Assembly (NCBI RefSeq): GCF_902833085.1
Contig: NZ_CADFEB010000002.1
Span: 558,001-622,000 of the forward strand
Origin: Burkholderia ubonensis
GTDB lineage: Bacteria > Pseudomonadota > Gammaproteobacteria > Burkholderiales > Burkholderiaceae
Direction of reading: 5' to 3'
Length of the DNA stretch: 64,000 nucleotides
Shown: piece after piece, positions 8,744 through 17,443 of the stretch
Layout: each line of letters begins with the position of its first letter
How positions within the stretch are numbered: position 1 is the stretch's first letter
The notes under the pieces: model-generated
The model's database searches: none
What the model was told of the DNA's origin: nothing
The model's input: only the letters and a program-made list of their open reading frames with translations
Made by a program: the position numbers and the translations under genes

Positions 8744-9550
8744 ATGCGAGAACTGCCGACGCCTACGCTCCCCTTTGCCTCGCTGCCCCTCGACTCGGCG
8801 CGGCGCCACCTGCCGCGCGCCGCTGAAACCGTCACGGCGGAGTTCCGCCTGCGCGCCGCGTGGGCGCGCACGGAAGACGAGCTGCGCGAGGCCCAGCGCC
8901 TGCGCTACAGCGTGTTCGCCGAAGAGATGGGCGCGCAGGTCAGCGGTCCCGCCGGTCTCGACGTGGATCCTTTCGACGCCTATTGCGACCACCTGCTGGT
9001 GCGCGATCTCGACACCCTGAAGGTCGTCGGCACGTATCGCGTGCTGCCGCCGCACGAGGCCGCCCGTGTCGGCCGCCTGTACGCGGAAGGGGAATTCGAC
9101 CTGTCGCGCCTGACGCACCTGCGCGGCAAGATGGTCGAGGTCGGCCGCTCGTGCGTGCATAGCGACTATCGCAGTGGCGCGGTCATCATGGCGCTGTGGG
9201 GCGGCCTCGGCGCGTACATGATGCAGAACGGCTACGAAACGATGCTCGGCTGCGCGAGCGTGTCGATGGCCGACGGCGGCCACTACGCGGCGAACCTGTA
9301 CCAGTCGCTGCCGGCCAGCGCACTGACCGATCCCGAATATCGTGCGTTCCCGCACACGGCGCTGCCGGTCGACGAGCTGCAGACCGGCGTCGCCGTTGCG
9401 CCGCCGCCGCTGATCAAGGGCTACCTGCGGCTCGGCGCGAAGATCTGCGGCGCACCCGCCTGGGATCCGGACTTCAACTGCGCGGATTTCCTGACGCTGT
9501 TCCGCCTGTCCGACATCAACGCGCGCTACGCCCGCCACTTCCTGGGCTGA
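8744..9550 (+). CDS. olsB: OlsB-like ornithine acyl-ACP N-acyltransferase
   Basis: 268-residue GNAT-fold protein of the OlsB/hemolysin-like acyltransferase family, which transfers a 3-hydroxyacyl group from ACP to the alpha-amino group of ornithine to form lyso-ornithine lipid. Family blocks seen: LREAQRLRYSVFAEEMGAQ, FDAYCDHLLVRD, VGTYRVL, VEVGRSCVHSDYRSG (acceptor/ACP face) and LIKGYLRLGAKICGAPAWD near the C terminus. ATG 8744 follows AGGAAAG. A hairpin with a T-run follows the stop, so it is probably monocistronic. OlsB is usually induced by phosphate limitation; I do not see a convincing Pho box here. Confidence 0.88.
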   Translation: MRELPTPTLPFASLPLDSARRHLPRAAETVTAEFRLRAAWARTEDELREAQRLRYSVFAEEMGAQVSGPAGLDVDPFDAYCDHLLVRDLDTLKVVGTYRVLPPHEAARVGRLYAEGEFDLSRLTHLRGKMVEVGRSCVHSDYRSGAVIMALWGGLGAYMMQNGYETMLGCASVSMADGGHYAANLYQSLPASALTDPEYRAFPHTALPVDELQTGVAVAPPPLIKGYLRLGAKICGAPAWDPDFNCADFLTLFRLSDINARYARHFLG

Positions 9551-9590
9551 GCATCGATCCGACGTGCGCCCGCGCGGCGGGCGCACGCAT

Positions 9591-9633
9591 GAACGCCGCC
9601 GGCGGCAGACCGCACGGCGGCGTTCGTTTTTTT
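9591..9633 (+). terminator. intrinsic terminator after olsB
   Basis: GAACGCCGCC pairs with GGCGGCGTTC over 10 bp and is followed by G and a run of seven T, a textbook rho-independent terminator for the gene ending at 9550. Confidence 0.88.
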
Positions 9634-9776
9634 GTCCGCTTGTCCTTTCAGCGCCGGTGACGGCGAATCCGGGCCTCTCGTTTTGCGCGACGCACCGCAC
9701 CCTCCGTGCCCAAACGGCACGGCACAGGATGACCTCGCTTCAGTGCGGGTCGGGACGGGAAGGGCGGCGGGACGGC

Positions 9777-9947
9777 TTAGTGCTTGCGCCGCCAGTCGAG
9801 CAGGTGGTGCTCCGCCATCCAGTGGTGGATCATGCCCTCGCCGCCGTGAGTGCGCTTGTATTCGCGCGCCTCGAAGTACGACAGGGCGACCAGCACCATC
9901 AGGCCGATGAACAGGCCAATCAGGCCGGCGATTTCCTCAGACGACAT
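9777..9947 (-). CDS. 56-residue membrane protein
   Basis: Short gene with an excellent ribosome-binding site (AAAGGAGG, 5 nt before ATG on the minus strand). The product starts MSSEEIAGLIGLFIGLMV, a single hydrophobic helix, then a polar His- and Arg-rich tail ending in HHLLDWRRKH. No family recognised. It lies convergent to olsB and is transcribed away from the small lipoprotein gene at 10085. The strong Shine-Dalgarno and amphipathic layout support a real protein. Confidence 0.7.
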   Translation of the reverse strand: MSSEEIAGLIGLFIGLMVLVALSYFEAREYKRTHGGEGMIHHWMAEHHLLDWRRKH

Positions 9948-10084
9948 GGCAGCCTCCTTTCAACGGCACAGCGCCATCAGTACATAGTAGGACATGCGCG
10001 CCGCCGCTTCGAAGGCGGAAATCCGTTAGACTCGCCCGACCCGAGCGCGCAGCAGGCGCGCGTTCCTTTCCGGAGCAAGACGTG

Positions 10085-10258
10085 ATGACCCGTTTCGTGC
10101 TGGCCGTGCTGGCCGCATCGATCCTCGCCGGCTGCGCGAGCGACCCCCGCCAGGCCCGCCGCGGCCACCCGCCGCAGGACCCGGCCGATTATCACGGCGT
10201 GCCGACCGACATGACGCCGCCGTCGATGCTGGCCGAGCCACCGTCCGCCACGCAGTAA
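10085..10258 (+). CDS. 57-residue lipoprotein
   Basis: MTRFVLAVLAASILAGC is a lipoprotein signal peptide with lipobox LAGC; only about 40 residues remain after cleavage, rich in Pro, Asp and His and ending PPSATQ. A GTG at 10082 is an alternative start one codon earlier. It is convergent with the MATE gene, stop codons 3 bp apart. No function can be assigned; such mini-lipoproteins are common in Burkholderia envelopes. Confidence 0.65.
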   Translation: MTRFVLAVLAASILAGCASDPRQARRGHPPQDPADYHGVPTDMTPPSMLAEPPSATQ

Positions 10259-10261
10259 CGC

Positions 10262-11641
10262 CTATGCGGCGGATGTCGGCGCCGCTCGCGCGTCGCCGCC
10301 GATCCGCGCCGACAAGCCGGGCAGGTAGCGCGCGAGCGTCGCGCCGCGCGCGGCCATGAACAGCAGCAGCGCGAGCCAGAGCCCGTGGTTGCCGAACGGG
10401 CCGACGAGGGTGAGCGCGGCGGCCGCGAACACCGCGAACGACACGACCATCGCGCGCAGCAGCGCGCGGGTCTGCGTCGCGCCGATGAACACGCCGTCGA
10501 GCAGGAATCCCCACACGGACACGACGGGCGAGAGCGCGGCCCACGGCAGATAGCGAACCGCGACCGCGCGGATCGCGGCCTGGTCGGTCAGGCCCGCGAC
10601 GATCCAGCCGCCCGCCGTCCAGTAGACGAGCGTGAACGCCAGCGCGCCGAGCGCGGACCAGAACAGCGTGACGCGCACCGCCTGCCGAAACGCCGCGCGA
10701 TCGCGCGCACCGGCCGCCGCGCCGACGAGCGCTTCGGCCGCATGCGCGAAGCCGTCGAGGCCGTACGCCATGAAGGTCTGGAAGTTGAGCAGCAGCGCGT
10801 TCGCCGCGAGCGTCGCGTCGCCCTGTTGCGCACCGAGGTGCGCGAACCAGCCGAACGCGGTCAGCAGGCACAGCGTGCGGATGAAGATGTCGCGATTCAA
10901 TGCGACGAGGCGCATGAGCGCGGCGCGATCGACGAGCGCGCGCGCCGCGAGCGGCGGCAGGCCGCGCGGCCGCAGCCGCAACAGCATCCACGCGCCGAGC
11001 GCGAAGCCGCACGCGTCCGCGGTGGCGGTCGCGGCACCGATGCCGGCGATGCCCCAGCCGAAGCCGTACACGTACAGCAGCGCCGCGCCGATGTTCACCG
11101 CGTTGATGAACACCTGCGCGACGAGCGCGAGCCGGACCCGCTGCACCCCGAGCAGATAGCCGAGCACGACGTAGTTCGCGAGCGCGAACGGGGCGCTCCA
11201 GATCCGCGCGTGGCCGTACGTCAGCGCCGTGGCGCGCACCGCGTCACTGCCGCCCAGCGCGGTGAGCGCGATCGACAGCAGCGGCGCCTGCAGCGCCAGC
11301 ACTGCGGTGCCGAGCGCAAAGGCGGCGATCAGCGCGCGCAGCACGTTCAGCCGGATGCCGTTGTCGTCGCGCGCGCCGTGCGCCTGCGCGACGAGGCCCG
11401 TCGTGCCCATCCGCAGGAAGCCGAAGCCCCAGAACACGAAATTGAAGACCAGCCCGCCGAGCGCGACGCCGCCGAGATACTGCGCGCCGTCGAGGTGGCC
11501 GGCGACGGCCGTGTCGACCGCGCCGAGAATCGGCTGGGTCAGGTTCGCGAGGACGATCGGGAAGGCAAGCGCGAGCACGCGCCGATGCGACACATCGGTC
11601 GGGCGCGCACCGGCCGCGGGCGACAAGGCGGAGTCGGACAT
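10262..11641 (-). CDS. MATE family efflux transporter, DinF type
   Basis: 459-residue inner-membrane protein with about 12 hydrophobic segments in two repeated halves (RVLALAFPIVLANLTQPILGAVDTAVAG in the first, IFIRTLCLLTAFGWFAHLGAQ in the second), the layout of MATE Na+/H+-driven drug exporters. VDTAVAGHL and the AALLYVYGFGWGIAGIGAATATA block match the DinF/NorM branch. The ATG at 11641 has a hydrophilic 20-residue leader before helix 1. The DUF2288 gene ends 10 bp upstream on the same strand, so the two are probably co-transcribed. The substrate is unknown. Confidence 0.88.
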   Translation of the reverse strand: MSDSALSPAAGARPTDVSHRRVLALAFPIVLANLTQPILGAVDTAVAGHLDGAQYLGGVALGGLVFNFVFWGFGFLRMGTTGLVAQAHGARDDNGIRLNVLRALIAAFALGTAVLALQAPLLSIALTALGGSDAVRATALTYGHARIWSAPFALANYVVLGYLLGVQRVRLALVAQVFINAVNIGAALLYVYGFGWGIAGIGAATATADACGFALGAWMLLRLRPRGLPPLAARALVDRAALMRLVALNRDIFIRTLCLLTAFGWFAHLGAQQGDATLAANALLLNFQTFMAYGLDGFAHAAEALVGAAAGARDRAAFRQAVRVTLFWSALGALAFTLVYWTAGGWIVAGLTDQAAIRAVAVRYLPWAALSPVVSVWGFLLDGVFIGATQTRALLRAMVVSFAVFAAAALTLVGPFGNHGLWLALLLFMAARGATLARYLPGLSARIGGDARAAPTSAA

Positions 11642-11651
11642 GGCGAACGCG

Positions 11652-11975
11652 TCAGGCGCGTTCCTGCACGCAGATCCACGGCGAGACGACGACCGCCCAC
11701 AGTTCCGGATTGCGTGCCGCGTAGTCCTGGGCGGTGTCCGCCTCCATGCGGGCGACGTGGCCGGCGGCGAGCCAGCGGGTGACCTGTTCCTTGTCGTCGC
11801 TGGCGATCGCCTCGGCGACGCTCACGAGATCGAGATCGCGTGCAACGGCGAGCAGCTTGCCCTGCGCGAAGAAGCGCTCCAGATCGCACCAGTCGATCTT
11901 CGCGGTTTCGCCGAGGAGTTTGACGTAGAGCGGGCTATGCGACGCGCCCGCAGCGGATTCGTGTTCGGAGGACAT
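11652..11975 (-). CDS. DUF2288 domain protein
   Basis: 107 residues from ATG at 11975; a TTG four codons earlier is possible but less likely. The central part LYVKLLGETAKIDWCDLERFFAQGKLL followed by DLDLVSVAEAIASDD and VTRWLAAGHVAR is the conserved core of DUF2288, a small soluble protein family without known function found widely in proteobacteria and cyanobacteria. It lies just upstream of and in line with the MATE transporter gene. Confidence 0.82.
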   Translation of the reverse strand: MSSEHESAAGASHSPLYVKLLGETAKIDWCDLERFFAQGKLLAVARDLDLVSVAEAIASDDKEQVTRWLAAGHVARMEADTAQDYAARNPELWAVVVSPWICVQERA

Positions 11976-12028
11976 GGATTTCTGCAAAAAACTGCGTGTG
12001 CGCCACTATAAACCATCCGGTCGCGGGC

Positions 12029-13648
12029 TCAGGCGTCGCGCAGCGCGCGCCGTACGATCTTGCCGGTCGCCGTCATCGGCAGGCCGTCGACGAACGCGAT
12101 CGCGCGCGGATACTCGTGCGCCGCGAGGCGCGTCTTCACGTGCGCCTGCAGCGCCTGCACGAGCGCGTCGTCGCCGGTGTAGCCCGGGTTCAGCACGACG
12201 AACGCCTTGACGATCTCGGTGCGCGTCGCGTCGGGCACGCCGACGACGGCCGCCATCCGCACCGCGGGATGCGTGAGCAGGCAGTCCTCGATCGGACCGG
12301 GGCCGATCCGGTAGCCCGCGCTCGTGATCACGTCGTCGTCGCGGCCGACGAAGCGCACGAAGCCGTCGGCATCGAGCACACCCGTGTCGCCGGTCAGCAG
12401 GTAGTCGCCGATGAACTTGTCGCGCGTCGCGTCGGGGTTGCGCCAGTATTCGAGAAACATCACCGGATCCGGGCCGCGCACCGCGATGCGGCCTTCGACA
12501 CCGGGCGGCACCGGCGCGCCATGCGCGTCGACGATCGCGACCCGGTGGCCGGGCACGGCCTTGCCGATCGCGCCCGGCCGCGGCGCGAACAGCGCCGCGC
12601 ACGACGACAGCACCATGTTGCATTCGGTCTGCCCGTAGAACTCGTTGATCGTGACGCCGAGCGCGTCGCGCCCCCAGGCCGTCAGCTCGCTGCCGAGCGA
12701 TTCGCCGCCGCTCGCGACCGATTTCAGCGCCAGCGCATAGCGCTCGCACGGATGCGGCACGGCGCGCATCAGCTTCAGCGCGGTCGGCGGCAGGAATGCG
12801 TGGGTGACGCCGTGACGAGCCATCAGATCGAATGCCGCTGCGCCGTCGAACTTCTCGAACCGGCGCGCGAGCACCGGCACGCCGTGGTGCCATGACGGCA
12901 GCAGCACGTCGAGCAGGCCGCCGATCCACGCCCAGTCGGCGGGCGTCCAGAACAGGCGCGCATCGCGCGGAAAGCACTGCTGCGACATCTCGACGCCGGG
13001 CAGATGGCCGGGCAGCACGCGGTGCGCATGCAGCGCGCCCTTCGGCTTGCCGGTCGTGCCGGACGTGTAGATGATCAGCGCCGGATCGTCGGCCGCCGTG
13101 TCGACCGGCGTGAAATCGGCGGATTCGGCGGCCAGCGCCGCGTCGTAGCGCAGCACGCCGGCAGCGTCGGGCGCATCGTCGCCGATGCAGTAGAGCGTTC
13201 GCAGCGCCGGCAGCCGCGCGCGCAGCGGCGCGATCTTCGCGTAGCCGGCGGCGTCGGTGACGAGCGCCGCCGCGTCGCTGTTCGCGAGCCGGTATTCGAG
13301 CGCGTCGGCGCCGAACAGCGTGAACAGCGGCACCGCGATCGCGCCGAGCTTGTACGCGGCGAGATGCGCGACGGCCGTTTCCGGGCCCTGGGCGAGAAAG
13401 ATGCCGATCCGGTCGCCGCGTCGCAGGCCGGCGCGCACGAAGCTGTTCGCGAGCCGATTAGAGGCGTTCCTCAGATCGTCGAACGTCAGCCGCGAGACGT
13501 CGCCTTGCGCGGTTTCGTGGATCAGCGCGAGCCGGCCGCTGCCGTCCGCCCATTTGTCGCAGGTGTCGACGGCGATGTTGTAGCGGGCCGGAACGGCCCA
13601 TGCGAAGCGGGAGAGCAGCGTGTCGTAGCAGTCGGCGGCGGGCAGCAT
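12029..13648 (-). CDS. AMP-forming acyl-CoA synthetase
   Basis: 539-residue ANL-superfamily enzyme that activates a carboxylic acid with ATP and transfers it to CoA. Motif A3 (IIYTSGTTGKPKGALH), A5 (NEFYGQTECN), A7/A8 (LLTGDTGVLDADGFVRFVGRDDDVITSAGYRIGP) and the A10 Lys (PMTATGKIVRR) are all present, so adenylation and thioesterification should both work. The sequence type is closest to medium-chain/acetate-like ACSM synthetases. The ATG at 13648 is chosen because the longer reading frame adds a basic, non-homologous leader. It is monocistronic and no pathway neighbour identifies the acid. Confidence 0.88.
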   Translation of the reverse strand: MLPAADCYDTLLSRFAWAVPARYNIAVDTCDKWADGSGRLALIHETAQGDVSRLTFDDLRNASNRLANSFVRAGLRRGDRIGIFLAQGPETAVAHLAAYKLGAIAVPLFTLFGADALEYRLANSDAAALVTDAAGYAKIAPLRARLPALRTLYCIGDDAPDAAGVLRYDAALAAESADFTPVDTAADDPALIIYTSGTTGKPKGALHAHRVLPGHLPGVEMSQQCFPRDARLFWTPADWAWIGGLLDVLLPSWHHGVPVLARRFEKFDGAAAFDLMARHGVTHAFLPPTALKLMRAVPHPCERYALALKSVASGGESLGSELTAWGRDALGVTINEFYGQTECNMVLSSCAALFAPRPGAIGKAVPGHRVAIVDAHGAPVPPGVEGRIAVRGPDPVMFLEYWRNPDATRDKFIGDYLLTGDTGVLDADGFVRFVGRDDDVITSAGYRIGPGPIEDCLLTHPAVRMAAVVGVPDATRTEIVKAFVVLNPGYTGDDALVQALQAHVKTRLAAHEYPRAIAFVDGLPMTATGKIVRRALRDA

Positions 13649-13817
13649 CGGGTGTCTCCGTGGCGCGGATCGTGACGGCCGGGGGTGAACTTGCACTGGC
13701 CTTCATGCGTCCTGGATCACACTGTAAGCGATCTTCAGGGCGATGCCGATTCGCCCGGCATGCGCAGCTCGATGCACGATTCCGAAATGGCGCATAAGAT
13801 CGCTGCTGATACCTGTA

Positions 13818-13955
13818 ATGACCACGGATATGCTTCTGATAGCTGCGGGGTTCAGCCTGATCGGAATCGGGGCGCTGGTGGCGTTCGCACGCCACGTCGA
13901 CCCGTTGTCCGGCCACTTGTCCGGTCGCGTGTTCGACCGGCTGCGCAAGCGCTGA
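13818..13955 (+). CDS. 45-residue membrane protein
   Basis: MTTDMLLIAAGFSLIGIGALVAFARHVDP has one hydrophobic helix followed by a basic tail ending in FDRLRKR. It starts at ATG 13818 and is convergent with the NlpD-like gene. No family recognised; the absence of a strong Shine-Dalgarno lowers confidence, but the helix plus positively charged tail is a sensible small membrane protein. Confidence 0.5.
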   Translation: MTTDMLLIAAGFSLIGIGALVAFARHVDPLSGHLSGRVFDRLRKR

Positions 13956-14024
13956 TTCGCCTCTTCCCAAACATGCATGTAGACCGACCGCACCTGATGC
14001 GCGCCGGCGCTGGCGGTCGCGCCG

Positions 14025-14741
14025 TCAGCGGGCCGGCAGGTAGCGCGACGGATCGATCGAACGGCCGCCGTAGCGCAGTTCGAAATGCAGCGCGACGCGA
14101 TCGCTGTCGGTGTTGCCCATCTCGGCGATCGTCTGCCCTTGCGTCACCGACTGGCCTTCCTTCACGAGCAGCGCGCGATTGTGCGCGTACGCGGTCAGGT
14201 AATCCGCGTTGTGCTTGAGGATGATCAGGTTGCCGTAGCCGCGCAGTCCGTTCCCCGCGTAGACGACGACACCTGGCGCCGCCGCGTTCACCGCCGTGCC
14301 CGCCGAGTTGGCGATGTCGATTCCCTTGGACTTCGCGCCGTCGAAGGTGCGCACCACGTTGCCGGCGGCCGGCCAGATCAGCGCGATGCTGGTGGCCGGC
14401 TTCACGGGCGATTGGGCCGGCGCGGATGTCGCGGACGGTGCGGACGGCGTCGGGCGGCTGCGTCCCGCGCTGCCGGTGCCGACGCTCGCCGACGACGATG
14501 TCGTCGTGCCGGGCGGCGGCGCGACGCGCAGCACCTGGCCGACTTCGATCGCATCCGGGTTCGAGATCTGGTTCCAGCGCGCGATGCTTTGCACTGACTG
14601 GCGGTTGTCGCGCGCGATCTTGTAGAGCGTGTCGCCGCGCTCGACGCGGTAGAACCCGGGGCCGACCGGTGCGGAGCCGCAGGCGGCGAGCAGGGCGGCG
14701 CACGACGCCGCGATGAATCGCTTCGTGGTTGTTCCGAACAT
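14025..14741 (-). CDS. NlpD-like LysM/M23 lipoprotein (degenerate peptidase)
   Basis: 238-residue lipoprotein with lipobox LLAAC (Cys21). Then comes a LysM peptidoglycan-binding domain (FYRVERGDTLYKIARDNR to VGQVLRV, about residues 29-73), a Ser/Thr/Pro linker, and an M23 (LytM) domain to the C terminus. The M23 zinc-ligand motif HxxxD is changed: the site reads SKGIDIA, with no His, as in E. coli NlpD, so it should not cut peptidoglycan but activate amidases such as AmiC during daughter-cell separation. A longer start at 14786 would add residues before the lipoprotein signal and is rejected. The second M23 block LHFELRYGGRSIDPSRYLP is well kept. Confidence 0.88.
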   Translation of the reverse strand: MFGTTTKRFIAASCAALLAACGSAPVGPGFYRVERGDTLYKIARDNRQSVQSIARWNQISNPDAIEVGQVLRVAPPPGTTTSSSASVGTGSAGRSRPTPSAPSATSAPAQSPVKPATSIALIWPAAGNVVRTFDGAKSKGIDIANSAGTAVNAAAPGVVVYAGNGLRGYGNLIILKHNADYLTAYAHNRALLVKEGQSVTQGQTIAEMGNTDSDRVALHFELRYGGRSIDPSRYLPAR

Positions 14742-14863
14742 TGAACCTCGCAAAACCCTGCCGAGCGCGGGCGCGGCAGGTGACACAAAACATCAGATTT
14801 TAACGGGTTCGACCTGCGGCCTGCAGTTTGGCGCCGCGGGGCATCCGTTCGGTGCGCGAAATG

Positions 14864-15775
14864 TCAGGCCGCAAGCGGGCTGACGCGAATCCGCAGCGCC
14901 GCGGTTTCGGTCGCGCCGGGCGCGAGCATGCGCAGCCCGAGCCCGTTGTGGATGGCGTCGGGCAGGCCGAGCCACGGCTCGACACAGTAGAAGTCCGATT
15001 CCGGCTTCTCCGTCCAGGTCGTGACCGCGTACCACGGGATCGAGCCCGGCACGTCGAGCGCGATCTCGATCGTGCGGCGGCGGCCCGGCATCACGATCCG
15101 CACGGGGGCGGACGGCGCGCCGTCGAGGCAGTGGAAGCGGTCGAGAATGCGCGCGTCGTCGAGCGCGTAGCGCGCTTCGCCGGGCTCCGGCGCGCTGATG
15201 GCGCCGTCGGGGCGCTGTTCGCGCCGATGCGTCGGCGGCAGTTCGAGCGTCGTCTGGGCGCGCTCCGCGTGCGGCAGCGCGAAGTAGAAGTGATGGCCCG
15301 CGTAGTACGGCAGCGGTGCGTCGCCGCGATTGGTCGTCGTCAGCGCGACGTCGAGCGTGTGCGAGTCGACGAGGCGGTAGGCCGCTTCGAAACGGAAGTC
15401 GAACGGATAGCCCGCCTTGAGTGTGTCGTTCGCGTCGAGCGTCATCGCGAGCGCCGTGCCGTCGGCGGACGGCTGCGCCGCGAACGGCAGGTCGCGCGCG
15501 AAGCCGTGCATCGGCAGGTCGCGGACCACGCCCGACGCGTCGCGCCAGCGGCCGAGTTCGCCGTCGACGCGGTGCCGGCCGAGAAACGGAAACAGCAGCG
15601 GATTGCCGCCGCGCACGCGCGCGAGCTGGCTCCAGTCCGCGGTGTCCGGCCAGAAGACGACGGGTTCGCCGTCGACGTGCCACGACAGCAGTCGTCCGCC
15701 GAATTGCGGGGCGATCCGGACGAGAGACGCGCCGGCGTGGAGTTCGTGAATCTCGTGTTGCTGGAAGATCGGCAT
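14864..15775 (-). CDS. aldose 1-epimerase family protein
   Basis: 303-residue galactose-mutarotase-fold enzyme that interconverts alpha and beta anomers of aldoses (or of a hexose 6-phosphate). Characteristic pieces: GGRLLSWHVDGEPV, GNPLLFPFLGR, the catalytic-His region MHGFARDLPF, a second His block YYAGHHFYFALP, and the Glu in DFYCVEPWLG. ATG 15775 (MPIFQQHE) is preferred over an upstream codon whose leader is not homologous. Monocistronic; no sugar-pathway neighbour. Confidence 0.82.
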   Translation of the reverse strand: MPIFQQHEIHELHAGASLVRIAPQFGGRLLSWHVDGEPVVFWPDTADWSQLARVRGGNPLLFPFLGRHRVDGELGRWRDASGVVRDLPMHGFARDLPFAAQPSADGTALAMTLDANDTLKAGYPFDFRFEAAYRLVDSHTLDVALTTTNRGDAPLPYYAGHHFYFALPHAERAQTTLELPPTHRREQRPDGAISAPEPGEARYALDDARILDRFHCLDGAPSAPVRIVMPGRRRTIEIALDVPGSIPWYAVTTWTEKPESDFYCVEPWLGLPDAIHNGLGLRMLAPGATETAALRIRVSPLAA

Positions 15776-15958
15776 GGGAATCGGGAGTGGACGGGGTTGG
15801 AAGACGGGCTGCCGCAGGGCGGCGCGCTCCATTATCGGGCCGCGCGGGCGTCGGGGAAAACCCTTCTGGGGAAATTGCGAGCTTTGCAATTTGTAATGCG
15901 TCTGGATAATGGCCTGAACCGGTCATGTTGCCGGGTCATGACACTTCGAGGAGGGGCC

Positions 15959-16045
15959 ATGGATCTGGCAATGGCAATGGGTATCGCCCTGTTTGGGATG
16001 TTCACCGGCAGCACGGTGCTGTTTTTCTACCAGCTTGGCCGCTGA
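15959..16045 (+). CDS. 28-residue membrane micro-protein
   Basis: MDLAMAMGIALFGMFTGSTVLFFYQLGR: a single hydrophobic helix. The start is preceded by GAGGAGGGGCC, one of the strongest ribosome-binding sites in the window, and the stop is followed 23 bp later by a perfect 11-bp terminator hairpin. A good SD, compact frame and dedicated terminator together argue strongly for a real transcription unit despite the tiny size. No family or function recognised. Confidence 0.68.
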   Translation: MDLAMAMGIALFGMFTGSTVLFFYQLGR

Positions 16046-16068
16046 CGGCAAAATCTGCCGAATTTCGT

Positions 16069-16098
16069 AAGCCCGCCATTCAGATGGCGGGCTTTTTG
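16069..16098 (+). terminator. intrinsic terminator of the 28-residue gene
   Basis: AAGCCCGCCAT / ATGGCGGGCTT forms an 11-bp perfect stem with a 4-nt loop, followed by a T-run. Confidence 0.92.
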
Positions 16099-16270
16099 CT
16101 TTCTGATTGCTTACGAATTGCAAGCGTTTGTATGCATCGCAGCAATATCCTGCCAAATGCCTTGGCGCAGTAATGTGTGCTCGGCATAATCGGGGCCGCG
16201 CTTCCGGGCGGCCCACCGCGTCGTCCGGAATTCCTTTCCGCTTTTGATCTGTTTTTTAGAGGACCGACGC

Positions 16271-17101
16271 GTGAGTCTCTCGTTTCTGGCATTCCTGAGC
16301 GTCCTGCAGGGCGTGACCGAACTTTTTCCCGTCAGCAGTCTCGGCCATACGTTGCTCGTGCCGGCGCTGTTCGGCATGCATATCGACAAGCACGCGCCGC
16401 AGTTGCTGCCGTTTCTCGTCGCGCTGCACCTCGGCACCGCGCTGGCGCTGCTGTGGTACTTCCGCGCGCGCTGGGTCGAGCTGATCCGCGGCTTCTTCGC
16501 GTCGCTCGGCGGCCGCAAGAACGATGAGGGGCACCTGATGTGGGCGCTCATCATCGGCACGATTCCGACGGGGCTCGTCGGCCTGTTGCTCGAGAAGCGC
16601 ATCGAGCGCGTGTTTCACGATCTGCGGATCGTCGCGATCGCGCTGATCGTCAACGGCGTGCTGCTGTGGATCGGCGATCGCATCCAGCGCAGCCGCGCGC
16701 ATCAGCCGCCGGAGAAGCTGACGTTCAAGCAGGCGTTTTTCGTGGGGCTTGCGCAGGTGGGCGCGTTGATTCCGGGTTTTTCGCGTAGCGGCCTGACGAT
16801 GATCGCCGGCAACGCGGCGGGGCTGACCGCGGAGAAGGCGGCGGAATTCTCGTTCCTGCTCGGCACGCCGATCATTTTCGCTGCGGGCGTGCTCGAGTTG
16901 CCGAAGCTGTTTCATGCGCGGGACCAGCTTGCCGACGCGCTGCTCGGCGGCGTGCTGACGGCGGTTGCGGCCTACCTGAGCGTGCGTTTCCTGATGCGCT
17001 ATTTCGAAGGGCGCGGGCGGCTGGCGTCGTTCGGCATCTATTGCGCGATTGCTGGGGTGTTTTGTCTCGGCTGGTTCATGTTCCATCCGCAGCCGGTGTG
17101 A
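16271..17101 (+). CDS. uppP: undecaprenyl-diphosphate phosphatase UppP (BacA)
   Basis: 276-residue integral membrane phosphatase that recycles undecaprenyl diphosphate to the monophosphate lipid carrier for peptidoglycan and O-antigen; raised copy gives bacitracin resistance. The first signature is [17 protein letters not shown] (family GxTExxPxSSxGH) and the second is [12 protein letters not shown] (PGxSRSG). A GTG start at 16271 is chosen because it is preceded by AGAGGA at 7 nt and gives the usual [10 protein letters not shown] terminus; an upstream frame start at 16244 would add a charged leader. About eight membrane segments. Confidence 0.92.
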   Translation: MSLSFLAFLSVLQGVTELFPVSSLGHTLLVPALFGMHIDKHAPQLLPFLVALHLGTALALLWYFRARWVELIRGFFASLGGRKNDEGHLMWALIIGTIPTGLVGLLLEKRIERVFHDLRIVAIALIVNGVLLWIGDRIQRSRAHQPPEKLTFKQAFFVGLAQVGALIPGFSRSGLTMIAGNAAGLTAEKAAEFSFLLGTPIIFAAGVLELPKLFHARDQLADALLGGVLTAVAAYLSVRFLMRYFEGRGRLASFGIYCAIAGVFCLGWFMFHPQPV

Positions 17102-17247
17102 CGCGGTGGGTCGATCCTTCATGGCTTTCGTGGGGATCGGGTATAATTTCGGGCTCGGTTCTCGCCGGGCCCGTTTTGTTGTTGAGGGTGCTTTTTTTCC
17201 TCTTTTGCGCGGGCGGCCGGTGTCGAGCCCGTGTCTTCTTCCCCAGA

Positions 17248-17324
17248 CCGCCCTTAGCTCAGTTGGATAGAGCAACGGCCTTCTAAGCCGTAGGTCACAC
17301 GTTCGAATCGTGTAGGGCGGGCCA
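17248..17324 (+). tRNA. tRNA-Arg (TCT)
   Basis: 77-nt cloverleaf: acceptor CCGCCCT pairs with AGGGCGG, the anticodon loop CTTCTAA has anticodon TCT, T-loop TTCGAAT, and CCA is encoded. Core sequence ends here: the next genes are lower in GC and defence-like, so this tRNA is the likely edge of an island. No integrase or repeated 3' end was found. Confidence 0.97.
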
Positions 17325-17443
17325 GAATTCTTCGCTTATTCAAGTACTTACAATCTCGCCTTAACCGCTTGGTTGGGATCGGATACGGGTCTGCTGCACT
17401 CCCGCTGTGGCGAGAGTGTGGCGGGATTCTAGCGTACGTGCAA

